Shown: piece by piece, positions 6,512 to 16,000 of the stretch
Layout: each line of letters opens with the position of its first letter
How positions within the stretch are numbered: position 1 is the first letter of the stretch
Source of the DNA: UBA8437 sp003445035
GTDB taxonomy: Bacteria; Planctomycetota; Planctomycetia; Planctomycetales; Planctomycetaceae
Direction of reading: 5' to 3'
Assembly (NCBI GenBank): GCA_937901285.1
Contig: CALCHI010000548.1
Span: 1-17,651, forward strand
Length of the DNA stretch: 17,651 bases
Made by a program: the position numbers and the translations under genes
The notes under the pieces: model-generated
What the model was told of the DNA's origin: nothing
The model's database searches: none
The model's input: only the letters and a program-made list of their open reading frames with translations

Positions 6512-9500
6512 ATGCGTGTCGTTGAGACGATTGTCTTGTGGATGAGGTGGTCGGTGGCGGCTGCGGTTGTTGCCGTGTTGCTGCTGGCCGGAGATCCGGC
6601 TGTGGCCCAGGACGAGATTCGTCGGGCCGGCGGCCAGTCACCTCGGGTTGAACCGATCGCCGGTCCCCCGGCAGCCAAGGACGAGAAATTCGAGCAGTGG
6701 ATTTACGTTCCCTACCGTGACCTGAAGTCGGTCTTCGACAAGCACCCCTCTGCGGTCTTCCTGCCTTACATGGAGTACCTGCGGTTGTGGGAGCGGGCAG
6801 GTAGAGCCGATCGCGTCGCGAAGGGACCACCGGTTTCGGGTGTGATCACCCAGGCCGATTATGTGGCCACCGTTGACGAGAACCTGGCCCGGATCACTGC
6901 CACGCTGAGCGTGCAGGTGTTGGGCAAGAGCTGGTCGGAGATTCCGATCCGATTTGGCCAGGCGGCCATCGGCAAGGTGACGGCGATCCGCAATGGCAAG
7001 GCCACTCAGGTGTTGTTGCGTGGTACCGGGGCCGGCCAGTACGCGTTGCTGTTCCCCGAACCGGGGACTCACGCCGTGACACTCGAACTGACGGCCCGCA
7101 TCCGCGCGTCAGCCGACGGACACTCCTTTGATTTCGACTGTCCGACGGTGGGAATGACCACGTTCGAGTTGACGGTTCCGCGGCCCGAGCAGGCCGTCGA
7201 CCTGACGCCTCGCCTGGTGGCGTTGCCGGTCAAAACGGACAAGGGGCGGACACGGGTTCGGGCTCGCCTGGGCGCCACCCCCAAGATCTCGGCCCTGTGG
7301 TACCCCCGTGTCGGTCAGAAGCCGGACATGGACCTGTTGACCAGTGTCTCGAACTACCAGCATGTCTCGGTCCGTGATGGCCTGGTACACACCGACGTGT
7401 TTCTGCACCACGAGGTGCTGCGTGGCGAATTGACCCAGCTGAGAATCGCCGTCCCCCTGGGCCACCGGATCCTGGATGTCGCCTCGACCCAGGCCAAGAT
7501 CCGCAAGTGGGTGCCGGTCAACGAGGAGAAGCGTCAGGTGGTCACCGTCGAGTTCATCGGTTCCGTGCAGGGCAAGTTTGTGCTCGAGGTGCACACCGAG
7601 CGTCCCGCTCCGGCGATGGGCCAGGTCTTCGCCGTCTCGGGCGTCGACACCGCGGGGATCGAGAAATCGACGATCGACGATCCTGGCATGATGATCCACG
7701 GTATCCATTCGCTTGACGCGGTCCGCGAGAGTGGCCAGGTCGTCCTGACGCACGGAGCCGATCTGACACTGAATGTCGCCCCCCCACGGGGATTGGTGCG
7801 GATCGAGCCCAACGAGGTCTTCCAGGCGATACGGCGTCCCGCCGGACGGTCCTACAAGTACTTCAGTCCGCGGTTTGACCTGCGGGTGTCCTACGAACCG
7901 GTGCAGCCCCGAATCACCGTCGATCACGCCACCCGGCTGATTTTTCGTGACGACGAGTTGAGATCGGTGTCGCAGTTGAAGTACACCGTCGAGCGGGCTG
8001 GTGTCTTCGAGTGGAAGCTGAAGCTGCCGGCCGGTCTCGAATTCGATGGGGTCACCGGGACCGCTTACAAGGAGCACAGCTTCGACAAGGCATCGAGGAT
8101 CCTGACAGTCGTGTTGGCGCAACGGCGTCAGGGTGCCCTGAGCCTCGTGATCAAAGCCCACCAGGCATTCGATGGCGAGGCCGAAACGGTCGATGTTTCG
8201 TTGCCGGTGATCGAGCCACTCGGCGTCGTTCGCGAGGACGGGTCGATCCTGGTCTACGCCCCGGACGCATTTGAGGTGATCACCGACGAGGAGAAGCTCT
8301 CGGGGATCCAGCCCAACCGCGGCGGACAGTTGGGAGCCAAAATCGGCCGCGCGCGGCTGGCCAGTGCCTGGCAGTACACCTCCTACCCGTCTGTCGACGC
8401 GGCCCGGCTGTTGGCCCTGCCGGTGACCACTCGGCGACGCCCCACAAGGCTCTCGGCCACCGTTGCCACCACGGCCAACGCAAAGCAGCAACTGGTCGAG
8501 GTCGATTCGAAGGTGATCTTCACCGTCGAGTACGCCGGCACCGACACGTTTCGGATCCGAGTGCCCGAGTCGATTGGCCAGGACCCCCAGATCACCACCA
8601 CCACCGCCCCCGGCGGTGCTTCGAGACCGGTGCCGATCCGCGAGAAGATCGCTGGCGAGCCGGAAGACGGCTGGGTGACCTGGACTATCGTGATGCAGCA
8701 GGAGTTGACCGGCCCGGTGGCATTCGTTGTCAGCTGGGACCTGAAGACCGGCGACGGGGGTGGTGAGGGCGACGACGACGAGGATGAACAATCTGCGGCC
8801 AGCAACCAGGTGCAGGTCCAACCGCCGGTCGCACTCGATCTCGATAACGACAACATCACCGGCGAGTTGGTGATCCGAAAGGACGACGCGCTGGAGGTCA
8901 AGTGGCCCGACGATGGGCAACTTGAAGGTCTCGAGTTCATCGACGTGCGGGAGTTGAAGTTGTTGCCGACGAGCGGATCGGTCGCGTTCCGTTTCCATGT
9001 TCAACCGGTCAGCCTCGAGATTTCGACACGAAAGTTCGAGTCCGAGAAGGTGGTGCAGACGGTCGTGTCGCGAGCCCTGGTCGAGATGGTGATCAACAAG
9101 AACGGCACCGCCAGCGTCCGTGCCCGGTACCGGCTCAAGAGCAGTGAACGGCAGCGGTTGCGGGTGGATCTGCCCGGTGAATCGAATGTCTCGGAGATCT
9201 TCGTTGACCAGGGACGGGTGCCGGTCGAAAAGGCCGGTGATGACCAGGAGGCCCCCGAGGGTTGGACGGCCTACTCGCTCAACGTGGCGGGCACGACAAC
9301 CGACGAGGAATTCTTCCTCTCGATTCGCTACGACCTGCCGCAGGATTCGTTCTTCGACAACTGGTTCGGCAGCAGCGAGTCGATCAAGTTGCCACAGGTC
9401 GGGGGCGTGGAGTCCGACGAGCGAGAGGTGGTGACACAGGAGTTGCGGACGGCCGTGTTTGTGCCTGAGGAATACAAGCTGGTTGGAGTTCCCAAACACT

Positions 9501-10072
9501 TTGTGATTCTGTCGACACCACACGATCGACTCGAACACTGGTTCGATGACAAGAAACACACATCCAATCTGGGATATCTTCCCCTGCAGGGCCGTTCGAT
9601 CGTCTACGGCAACCTGGGTGGAGCCGAATCCCTGGCTGCGACGTGGTGGGAGACATCGTCGATGGCCGCCGGGATCAGTGTCCCCATTTTCGCCATCGGT
9701 TGCGTGCTGCTGTGGACTCCGTGGAGCAACCGGTTGAGCGTGGTGTTGATCGCCACGTTCATCGTCTCGTTGATGTCGTTGTCCTACGCCGACAGCGTGT
9801 CCGAGGCTCTACTGGCCGGCCGGTGGGGGATTGGCTTTGGTGTGGCCGCGTGGATGTTGGCTTCGGTGGTCGGTTTTCAGCATTCCTCCGGATTGTCATC
9901 GCTCCTCCTGAAGGTCACCGCCAAGTCGTCCGCTGAGCCCGACGACGACAAATCCGAATCCGGCGAAGAATCCGGTGAAGAATCCGGTGAAGAATCCGGT
10001 GAAGAATCCGGTGAAGAATCCGGTGAAGAATCCGACCCCAAATCCGACGACGCGACGGAGTCGTCGAAGTGA
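6512..10072 (+). CDS. Giant secreted membrane-anchored protein, module copy 1, unknown function
   Basis: I recognise no enzyme family in this 1186-residue protein. Residues 1-33 form a signal peptide (MRVV..., hydrophobic core 15-27, then AVAQ). ATG 6512 is chosen for this and for AGGGGAG 8 bases upstream. Residues 64-99 hold a motif with VPYRDL and MEYLRLWERAGR. A long stretch rich in beta-type alternation follows to about 1040. In it APDAFEV (583-589) and RRRPTRLS (641-648) are shared with the next gene, and an acidic spot lies near 755. Three membrane helices (about 1049-1071, 1077-1098, 1105-1130) lead to an acidic tail of six ESGE repeats (about 1149-1172). The bulk should be extracytoplasmic, anchored at the C-terminal end. 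The stop overlaps the next gene's start, so the pair is very probably one operon. A role in the cell envelope is inference from topology and size only. Confidence 0.9.
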   Translation: MRVVETIVLWMRWSVAAAVVAVLLLAGDPAVAQDEIRRAGGQSPRVEPIAGPPAAKDEKFEQWIYVPYRDLKSVFDKHPSAVFLPYMEYLRLWERAGRADRVAKGPPVSGVITQADYVATVDENLARITATLSVQVLGKSWSEIPIRFGQAAIGKVTAIRNGKATQVLLRGTGAGQYALLFPEPGTHAVTLELTARIRASADGHSFDFDCPTVGMTTFELTVPRPEQAVDLTPRLVALPVKTDKGRTRVRARLGATPKISALWYPRVGQKPDMDLLTSVSNYQHVSVRDGLVHTDVFLHHEVLRGELTQLRIAVPLGHRILDVASTQAKIRKWVPVNEEKRQVVTVEFIGSVQGKFVLEVHTERPAPAMGQVFAVSGVDTAGIEKSTIDDPGMMIHGIHSLDAVRESGQVVLTHGADLTLNVAPPRGLVRIEPNEVFQAIRRPAGRSYKYFSPRFDLRVSYEPVQPRITVDHATRLIFRDDELRSVSQLKYTVERAGVFEWKLKLPAGLEFDGVTGTAYKEHSFDKASRILTVVLAQRRQGALSLVIKAHQAFDGEAETVDVSLPVIEPLGVVREDGSILVYAPDAFEVITDEEKLSGIQPNRGGQLGAKIGRARLASAWQYTSYPSVDAARLLALPVTTRRRPTRLSATVATTANAKQQLVEVDSKVIFTVEYAGTDTFRIRVPESIGQDPQITTTTAPGGASRPVPIREKIAGEPEDGWVTWTIVMQQELTGPVAFVVSWDLKTGDGGGEGDDDEDEQSAASNQVQVQPPVALDLDNDNITGELVIRKDDALEVKWPDDGQLEGLEFIDVRELKLLPTSGSVAFRFHVQPVSLEISTRKFESEKVVQTVVSRALVEMVINKNGTASVRARYRLKSSERQRLRVDLPGESNVSEIFVDQGRVPVEKAGDDQEAPEGWTAYSLNVAGTTTDEEFFLSIRYDLPQDSFFDNWFGSSESIKLPQVGGVESDEREVVTQELRTAVFVPEEYKLVGVPKHFVILSTPHDRLEHWFDDKKHTSNLGYLPLQGRSIVYGNLGGAESLAATWWETSSMAAGISVPIFAIGCVLLWTPWSNRLSVVLIATFIVSLMSLSYADSVSEALLAGRWGIGFGVAAWMLASVVGFQHSSGLSSLLLKVTAKSSAEPDDDKSESGEESGEESGEESGEESGEESGEESDPKSDDATESSK
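9956..10034 (+). repeat. 12-base tandem repeat coding ESGE, six copies plus a partial one
   Basis: Six head-to-tail copies of GAATCCGGTGAA (9956-10027) are followed by a partial GAATCCG. Only the first copy differs, by one silent change (C at 9964), so expansion is recent or the array is being kept uniform. It codes for the acidic C-terminal tail just after the last membrane helix of the giant protein. The twelve-base unit keeps frame on copy-number change. Confidence 0.95.
10056..10072 (+). promoter_or_regulatory. Shine-Dalgarno and GTGA start/stop overlap
   Basis: CGGAG (10056-10060) lies 8 bases before GTG 10069. This GTG shares two bases with the TGA (10070-10072) that ends the preceding giant gene. 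This start gives the next protein a full signal peptide with Arg and His in its N-region. A later GTG at 10084 would shorten that region and has no ribosome site. The overlap implies translational coupling of the two giant genes. Confidence 0.7.
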
Positions 10073-13000
10073 ATCGATTGCACGTGAGCAGATGTCGGAT
10101 TCTGTGGGGCCTGGTAGCGGTGCTGGTCCTGGCCGGGTCATTGCCGGCCCAGCCGCCGGTCGTTCCGAAGCGCCCGCGGCGGGTCTTCATCCCGATCGAG
10201 GATCTCGGCGTGGTCATCGACCGGGATCGCCGCGGCGTGTTGCTCGAGAAGGCCGAATACAACAAGTTGCGGACGTTGGCGGCCCGGAACGAACGGGATC
10301 GGCCGCGCACTCCGACATCGCTGGCGTTGCGCGAGGTTGTCTACACGGCTCGTCCCAACGGTGACCAGTTGTCGATCGAGACGTCGGTGCGATTCCAGCA
10401 GTTCGTCCGTGGCTGGCAGTCGCTACGGTTGCCGCTGCGGGGCGTTTCTGTCGAAAAGGCCGTGTTGGGGGGACGGGCGGCCCGTGTGGCCCGTTTCCAG
10501 TTGATCCGGAAGAAGGTTTCGGTGTCAGGCCTGGAGTTGTTCCACGACACGGTCGGCGCCGCCACGCTGGAACTGGGTCTCTCGACTCCGCTGGCCGCGG
10601 TGGGAAGCGACAGGGTAGCGGCATTCGGACTGGTGCCGGCTGCGACGGCGTCTCTGATCGTGCATCTTCCGGCCGGTAAGCATCTGCTGGTTGACGGGCT
10701 GTCGGTCCGTCGACCGGCGGCGGCCGATCAACCGGCCACGTACAACTTGCCGGTTGGAGGCCGAAGCGAAATCCGCCTGGCGGTCACAGACCGCCAGGCC
10801 CAGCGAGCCGGCGATGCGCTGGTGTTCGCTTCCACGGCCTTCGGCGTCGGCGTGTCACCCGGCGAGGTGACCTGGCAGGCGGTGACGGGTCTGGAGGTCT
10901 TCGGAAAGGCACTCGACGAATACGTGGCGACGGTGCCGCGAACGCTGGAGATCACCGACGTGGCCTCGAGCGGGCTGGAGAGTTGGGAACTGGCCGACGA
11001 TCCGGACAATGCTCAACTGACGCAAATCACATTGCACTTCCGACAGAGGTTCACCGGATCACGTCGAGTGAGTTTCCGTGGTGTGATGACGACGGCCGTC
11101 GGTCAACTCTGGCAGGTCCCGAGCTTGAGCTTCTCGGGAGTCACCTCGCACATCGGCCAACTGCTGGTCCATGCGCCTCCCGGAGTGCGGCTGCAGTCGG
11201 GGCAGGCGACCGGAGTGCGTCGTGTTTCCGATGTCATGATGCTCGAGAAGATTCTTGAAAAGATCCCCGCCGGCAGCAGTGCGATGCGGTTTGACGCCTG
11301 GCGGGAGGACTTCACGCTGTCGTTTGCCACCGAGACAAAACGCCAGGAACTGCAGGCGGCATTGGCCACTCTGCTGAAGATCTCCGACGACGGGCTCGAC
11401 CTGGTCACCGACGCAAGGATCGAGAGCCGGTTTTCTTCGTTGTTCCAGGTGGTGTTTTCGATTCCCGATGGCTGGAACATCACCGGTGTGCGGGTGGCCG
11501 GCAAGTCGGCGCCCTGGCAGCGGTTGCCCGGCACCGACGGTCGCCAGCGTCTGCGAGTGGGGTTCGCCAAGGCGGTTCCCGAAGGGGCCGAGGTGAGTGT
11601 GAGTGTCCTGGCACATCGCGACCTGGAGAACTGGCCGTTGGGCAGCGCGAACAGTCGTGACGTGCCGTTGCCGGACATCGCCCTGGAGATTGCCGGAGAA
11701 GACCGGGAGGACCAGGCGGGACTGATCGTCGAGGGTCGGTACCTGATCCGGGCTCCCGATGAGTTCGAGGTGGTGGCCGACGAACTGGTCGGACTCGACC
11801 ACGCCAACCTGAAACTGGAGGGGCAGCGACTGGGATACAGTTACCAGTCTCCGCGTGTTTCCGGCAAGCTGCGGATCGGACGTCGTCCGTCCCGGCTCTC
11901 GGCCGAATCGCTGACCGTCGCGCGGCTGGATCGCGAAACGCTCTACGCCCACCTCGAATCGCATCTCGACATCCAGGGTGGCGGAGCCCGCCAGGTGGTC
12001 ATCGACTTGCCCGAGTGGGCCGGGGAGGATCTGCGGTTCCGGTTGCTGGGTTCGGCGAATCGGATCGTCGAACAACTGCCGGCTTCGCCCGTCGATGGAC
12101 GTCGTCGCTGGACGCTGAAACTCGACAAGTTTGTCCGCAACCGGCTGTCACTGTCTGTTGATCTGACGTTGACGCGCGAGATGGTGACCGATGGCGGGTC
12201 CGGGTTCCGGTTGCCGGCCCTGGCGGTGATCGGTGCCGACCGCGACAACGGTTTCGTGGCGATCGAGGCTGCCGACGATCAGCAGGTCGACGTGACGGCA
12301 CTCGAGCAGATGGTGGCCGACGGGGACCGAGCGGCCGGGCTGGCCGAGATCGATCCGATCGACCTGCCTGCGACGCGATACCGTCCGCGGGAAAGGATCG
12401 TGAAGGCTTATCGCTACCTGGTCCCCGGGTACCACGTCACGCTGGGCGAGGCCCGCTTCGATCACGGCAACGTGGCCCGGGCCGTCTGCCACGCCAGTAC
12501 GGTGACCAGTGTCCTGGCCCGGACCGGAGAAATGCAGCACCGGGCGTCGTTTGATCTGACCGCTGCCGGCGTGCAGAGCCTGCTGGTCGACCTGGGCGGA
12601 CGACCCGGGGAGCAACGGTCGTTGTGGGCGGTCACGGTCGACGGGAAGCCGGTCAAGGCGCACCAGCAGCAGAGTGACGTCGACCAGGCCAGCATGATCT
12701 TCGTGGTGGGCTGGCCGGTTGATGCCCTGGGAGCCGGTCGCCACTCGCTGGAGGTGTTCTACCGTTCAAAGGTCAAGTCGGTGCGGAGATCGGATCGGCT
12801 GGTCCAGGATGCCCCAGTGGTGTCGCTGGGCAGGGGGTCGCAAGATCCTCGTCCGATCGAAGTGCTCGAACAACACTGGGTGCTGCACCATCCGTGGCAG
12901 ACCCTGGTCGTGGAGTCCGATGGCCGTTTTGTTCCCAGCGAGGACCTGAGCCAGGTCAGTCTGCTGGGAGCCCTGAAGGACTCGATGCGAAATCTCTCGC

Positions 13001-16000
13001 CCACCAATCTGCTCTCACGACTGACAGTGCTGTTGATCGTCACCGGGGTGATCGCTGTGCTGACACTGGCGTTTCGACGTCGTCGGTTTGTGGGGTTGGT
13101 GGCCGGCACCGCCGTGCTGCTGGTGCTGGGGACGGTGTTGCCCTACATGCTGTTGACGGCACAGCCTCAGACGGCCTTCAGAAATGACTCCGTGGAGGCA
13201 ATGGCCGATTCCGTGATGATGGCTCCACCGTCGGCTCCGGGGTCGGCAATCAGTTCCGATGCCGTGACCAGGAAAGGCGACACCTTGGTGATGGAGAGAA
13301 TGGGTGCCGCGGGCGGCATGGGAGGGGGTGCAGCTCCACCGCCGGGTGGTTCCGAGCAGTTGGACAGGCTCACCGAGACCGAGCAGAGTCCGCCTGCCGA
13401 GAATGCTGCGAAGCCTGGTTCGGACAACGATCGGCCTCGGGATGTTGCCAAGTTGGCCGAGCAGGGTCCCACCGATAGTCCAAACCTCGACCCGGTGACA
13501 ACGACCGTAGACGAATCGTCCCAGGTTGAAGTCGCCGAAACGGCGAAAGAGAAATCCGAATCCGCCAGGGGTGCGGTGATGTCACTGGCGCTGGACCTGA
13601 GACCACCGGCGGGAACCGTGGCACGAAAATTCCACTTCCTGGGCAGCCGCGAGCCTGGCGAGACCTCTGACCTGGACATTGCCTACCAGGATGTCGAGTC
13701 ACAGACGACCGGCCGAATCTTTTTCATTGTGCTGGTGGTGATCGCCTGCTGGTTCTCCAGGCGTCGTCCCGCCGTTGAAAGGTCGGTGGCGGTGATTGCC
13801 GCACTGATCGGGCCGCTGGCCCTGGTCACCGTCCTGCCGGTTTCGTGGCACATTTTCCTGGACGGTCTCTTCCTGGGCGCTGTGGCGGGCTCGGTGCTCT
13901 GGATGGCGGTGGCTGCGATCGGGCGGGTGGGAGGTGGCTGGGGATGGCTTCGAGCCAACCTGACCCGCGACATTTTCCGGTTTGGCAGCGGATTGTGGCT
14001 GGCCGTTTCACTGCTGTCGCAGTCGGGCTGGACTCAGGTGAAGGTCCCGTTGAAACCGCAACCACGGTCCCAACCCGTATCGCAAATCCGCCAGCGACCA
14101 AGTCCGCCGGCACCGCCGGTGGTGCGACCGCTGGAGATCATCCCCGTCGAACCGGGACAGGATCCCCGTGAGGCGAATCGTGTCCTGGTTCCCCGGAACG
14201 AGTTCCTGCGGTTGTGGAACCTGGCTCACCCCGATCGCCAGGTCCTGGCTCCTGCGCCACGGTCCGGCGTGGTGGCTGATGCCTCGTGGAGGGCCCGCGT
14301 TCTTCCGGCTGCCAACGGTGTCGGTCCTCGGATCGCCTTGCGGGGGAACCTGCAGATGTACAGTTTTCGCGATGGCCAGGTCGTGTTGCCGATCCCCATC
14401 GGTGCGGTTGCCGTTGTGGGCGGCCGGCTCAACGGCCAGCCCGCTCCGATCGTCACCCGGGCCAAGTCCAAAGCTCAACCCCTGGCGGTGGTTCTCAACC
14501 GGCGGGGGGCTCATCGCCTGGAAATCGACTTCGAGGTGCCACTGGTCCACACCGGGCCCGCTGGTCGCTTCTCGGTGACCCTGTCCCCGGTCCCCGTGGG
14601 CCGGTTTCGGTTCGACCTTCCTGATCGCAACCTGCTGGTGCGGGTCAATGGGTCTTCGACCCGTCACCGTCACCTCGTGGCCGACGGGAACGAGTCGATC
14701 GAGTTGGGTGTGGATGCCGGTGGTCCGCTGCAGGTCGCCTGGCAGCCGAAACAGGCGGCCGACGCAGCTGATGGGCTGGTGCAACTGGAGTCCTTCACAT
14801 CGATTCACGTGTCCGATCCCGGTGTGCGTCACCGGGGTCACTATCGTTTCCGCGTCCGCCAGGGCAGCCTGCCGGAGGCGACGTTTGCGCTGCCGTCCGC
14901 AGTTCGCGTGCAGCGGGTCGTCGGTGTGGATGTCGGTGGCTGGGATGTCGAGACCGAGAACGGGCAACGACGCCTGCGGGTGTTTTTCCGCCGCCGGGTT
15001 GACGACGAGACGGTGGTACGGGTCGACCTTTTCCAGGACCGACGGGTCGGGGACCGATCGGCCGAACTGGCGGTCGAATCGGTCCGGGTGCTGGGGTTCG
15101 ATCGGGACAAGGGGCAGTTGGCCGTGTTTGTCGAGGATCAGTTCACCGTGAGAGCTGCCGACAATTCGAATCTCCGCCAGGTCGACGTGGCCTCGTTGGC
15201 ACGGCCGGGCTGGTGCAAGCCGAGTGGACCTGCTGGTGACGGCAAGGCTGTGCCGCTGCCACGGATGGTTTATGGCTACATCACTCGTCCGTTCGGGCTG
15301 ACGTTGAGGCTGACGCGGCGGACGCCCGAGGCCAATGCGGTGGCGCGGCACGCCGTGCGGATCGAACGTCGCAAGGTGCGGCTGGCGTCTCAGGTCAAGT
15401 GGCAACTCAGCCAGGCTGCCCGCGGGAGTGTCACTTTTGGCCTGCCGCCGGAGTACCTGCCGGTCAGTGTCGAAGCCACGTCGTTGGCCGACTGGTTCGT
15501 GCATGCCGACGAGAACGGGAATCGGCGACTGACGGTCGAGTTTGATGGGCCACGAACAGGGACGCTGGAAGTGGCACTTGAAGGGGTGCTGCCGAGGTCA
15601 TCCGACATCGAGGAATTCCAGCTCCGTCTGCCTCGTCCACTGGGCGTGAGGCGGTTGTCCAGCCAGACGATGGTGTGGCTGGACGAGGCATTCTCGGCGG
15701 GAATCACCGACAGGGGCGGGTGGCGGTCGGTCAATCCGGCCTCCGCCGCTGCGGAACTCAGACAACTCGACCCCCGCAAGGCACGGTTTGCTTTTGTCTC
15801 GGGCGAGATCTCGACCGATCCCGTCGTGCTGGCGATCAAGCGGGCGGTGCCGGGAATGCAGGCCACGGTCGTTTCCCTGGTCACCGTCACCGATACGCTG
15901 GTCGACCATTCTCTGGCGCTGTCGTGGCAGATCACCCAGGCCGCCGCCGACGAATTCGTATTCACGACACCCGGCTGGTTGAAGAACCACCTGAGATTCC

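Noticed and set aside
7109..9559. 816-codon open frame on the minus strand
   Set aside because: It lies wholly opposite the 6512 gene, has the His/Gln/Arg/Asp/Leu-rich make-up of antisense frames in GC-rich DNA, and shows no recognisable fold, start site or membrane pattern.
9956..10034. CRISPR-like array
   Set aside because: The repeats are head-to-tail without spacers and are in-frame coding sequence.
10084..10086. GTG at 10084 as start of the giant gene
   Set aside because: It lacks a ribosome site and gives a shorter signal-peptide N-region than GTG 10069, which has CGGAG at the right distance.
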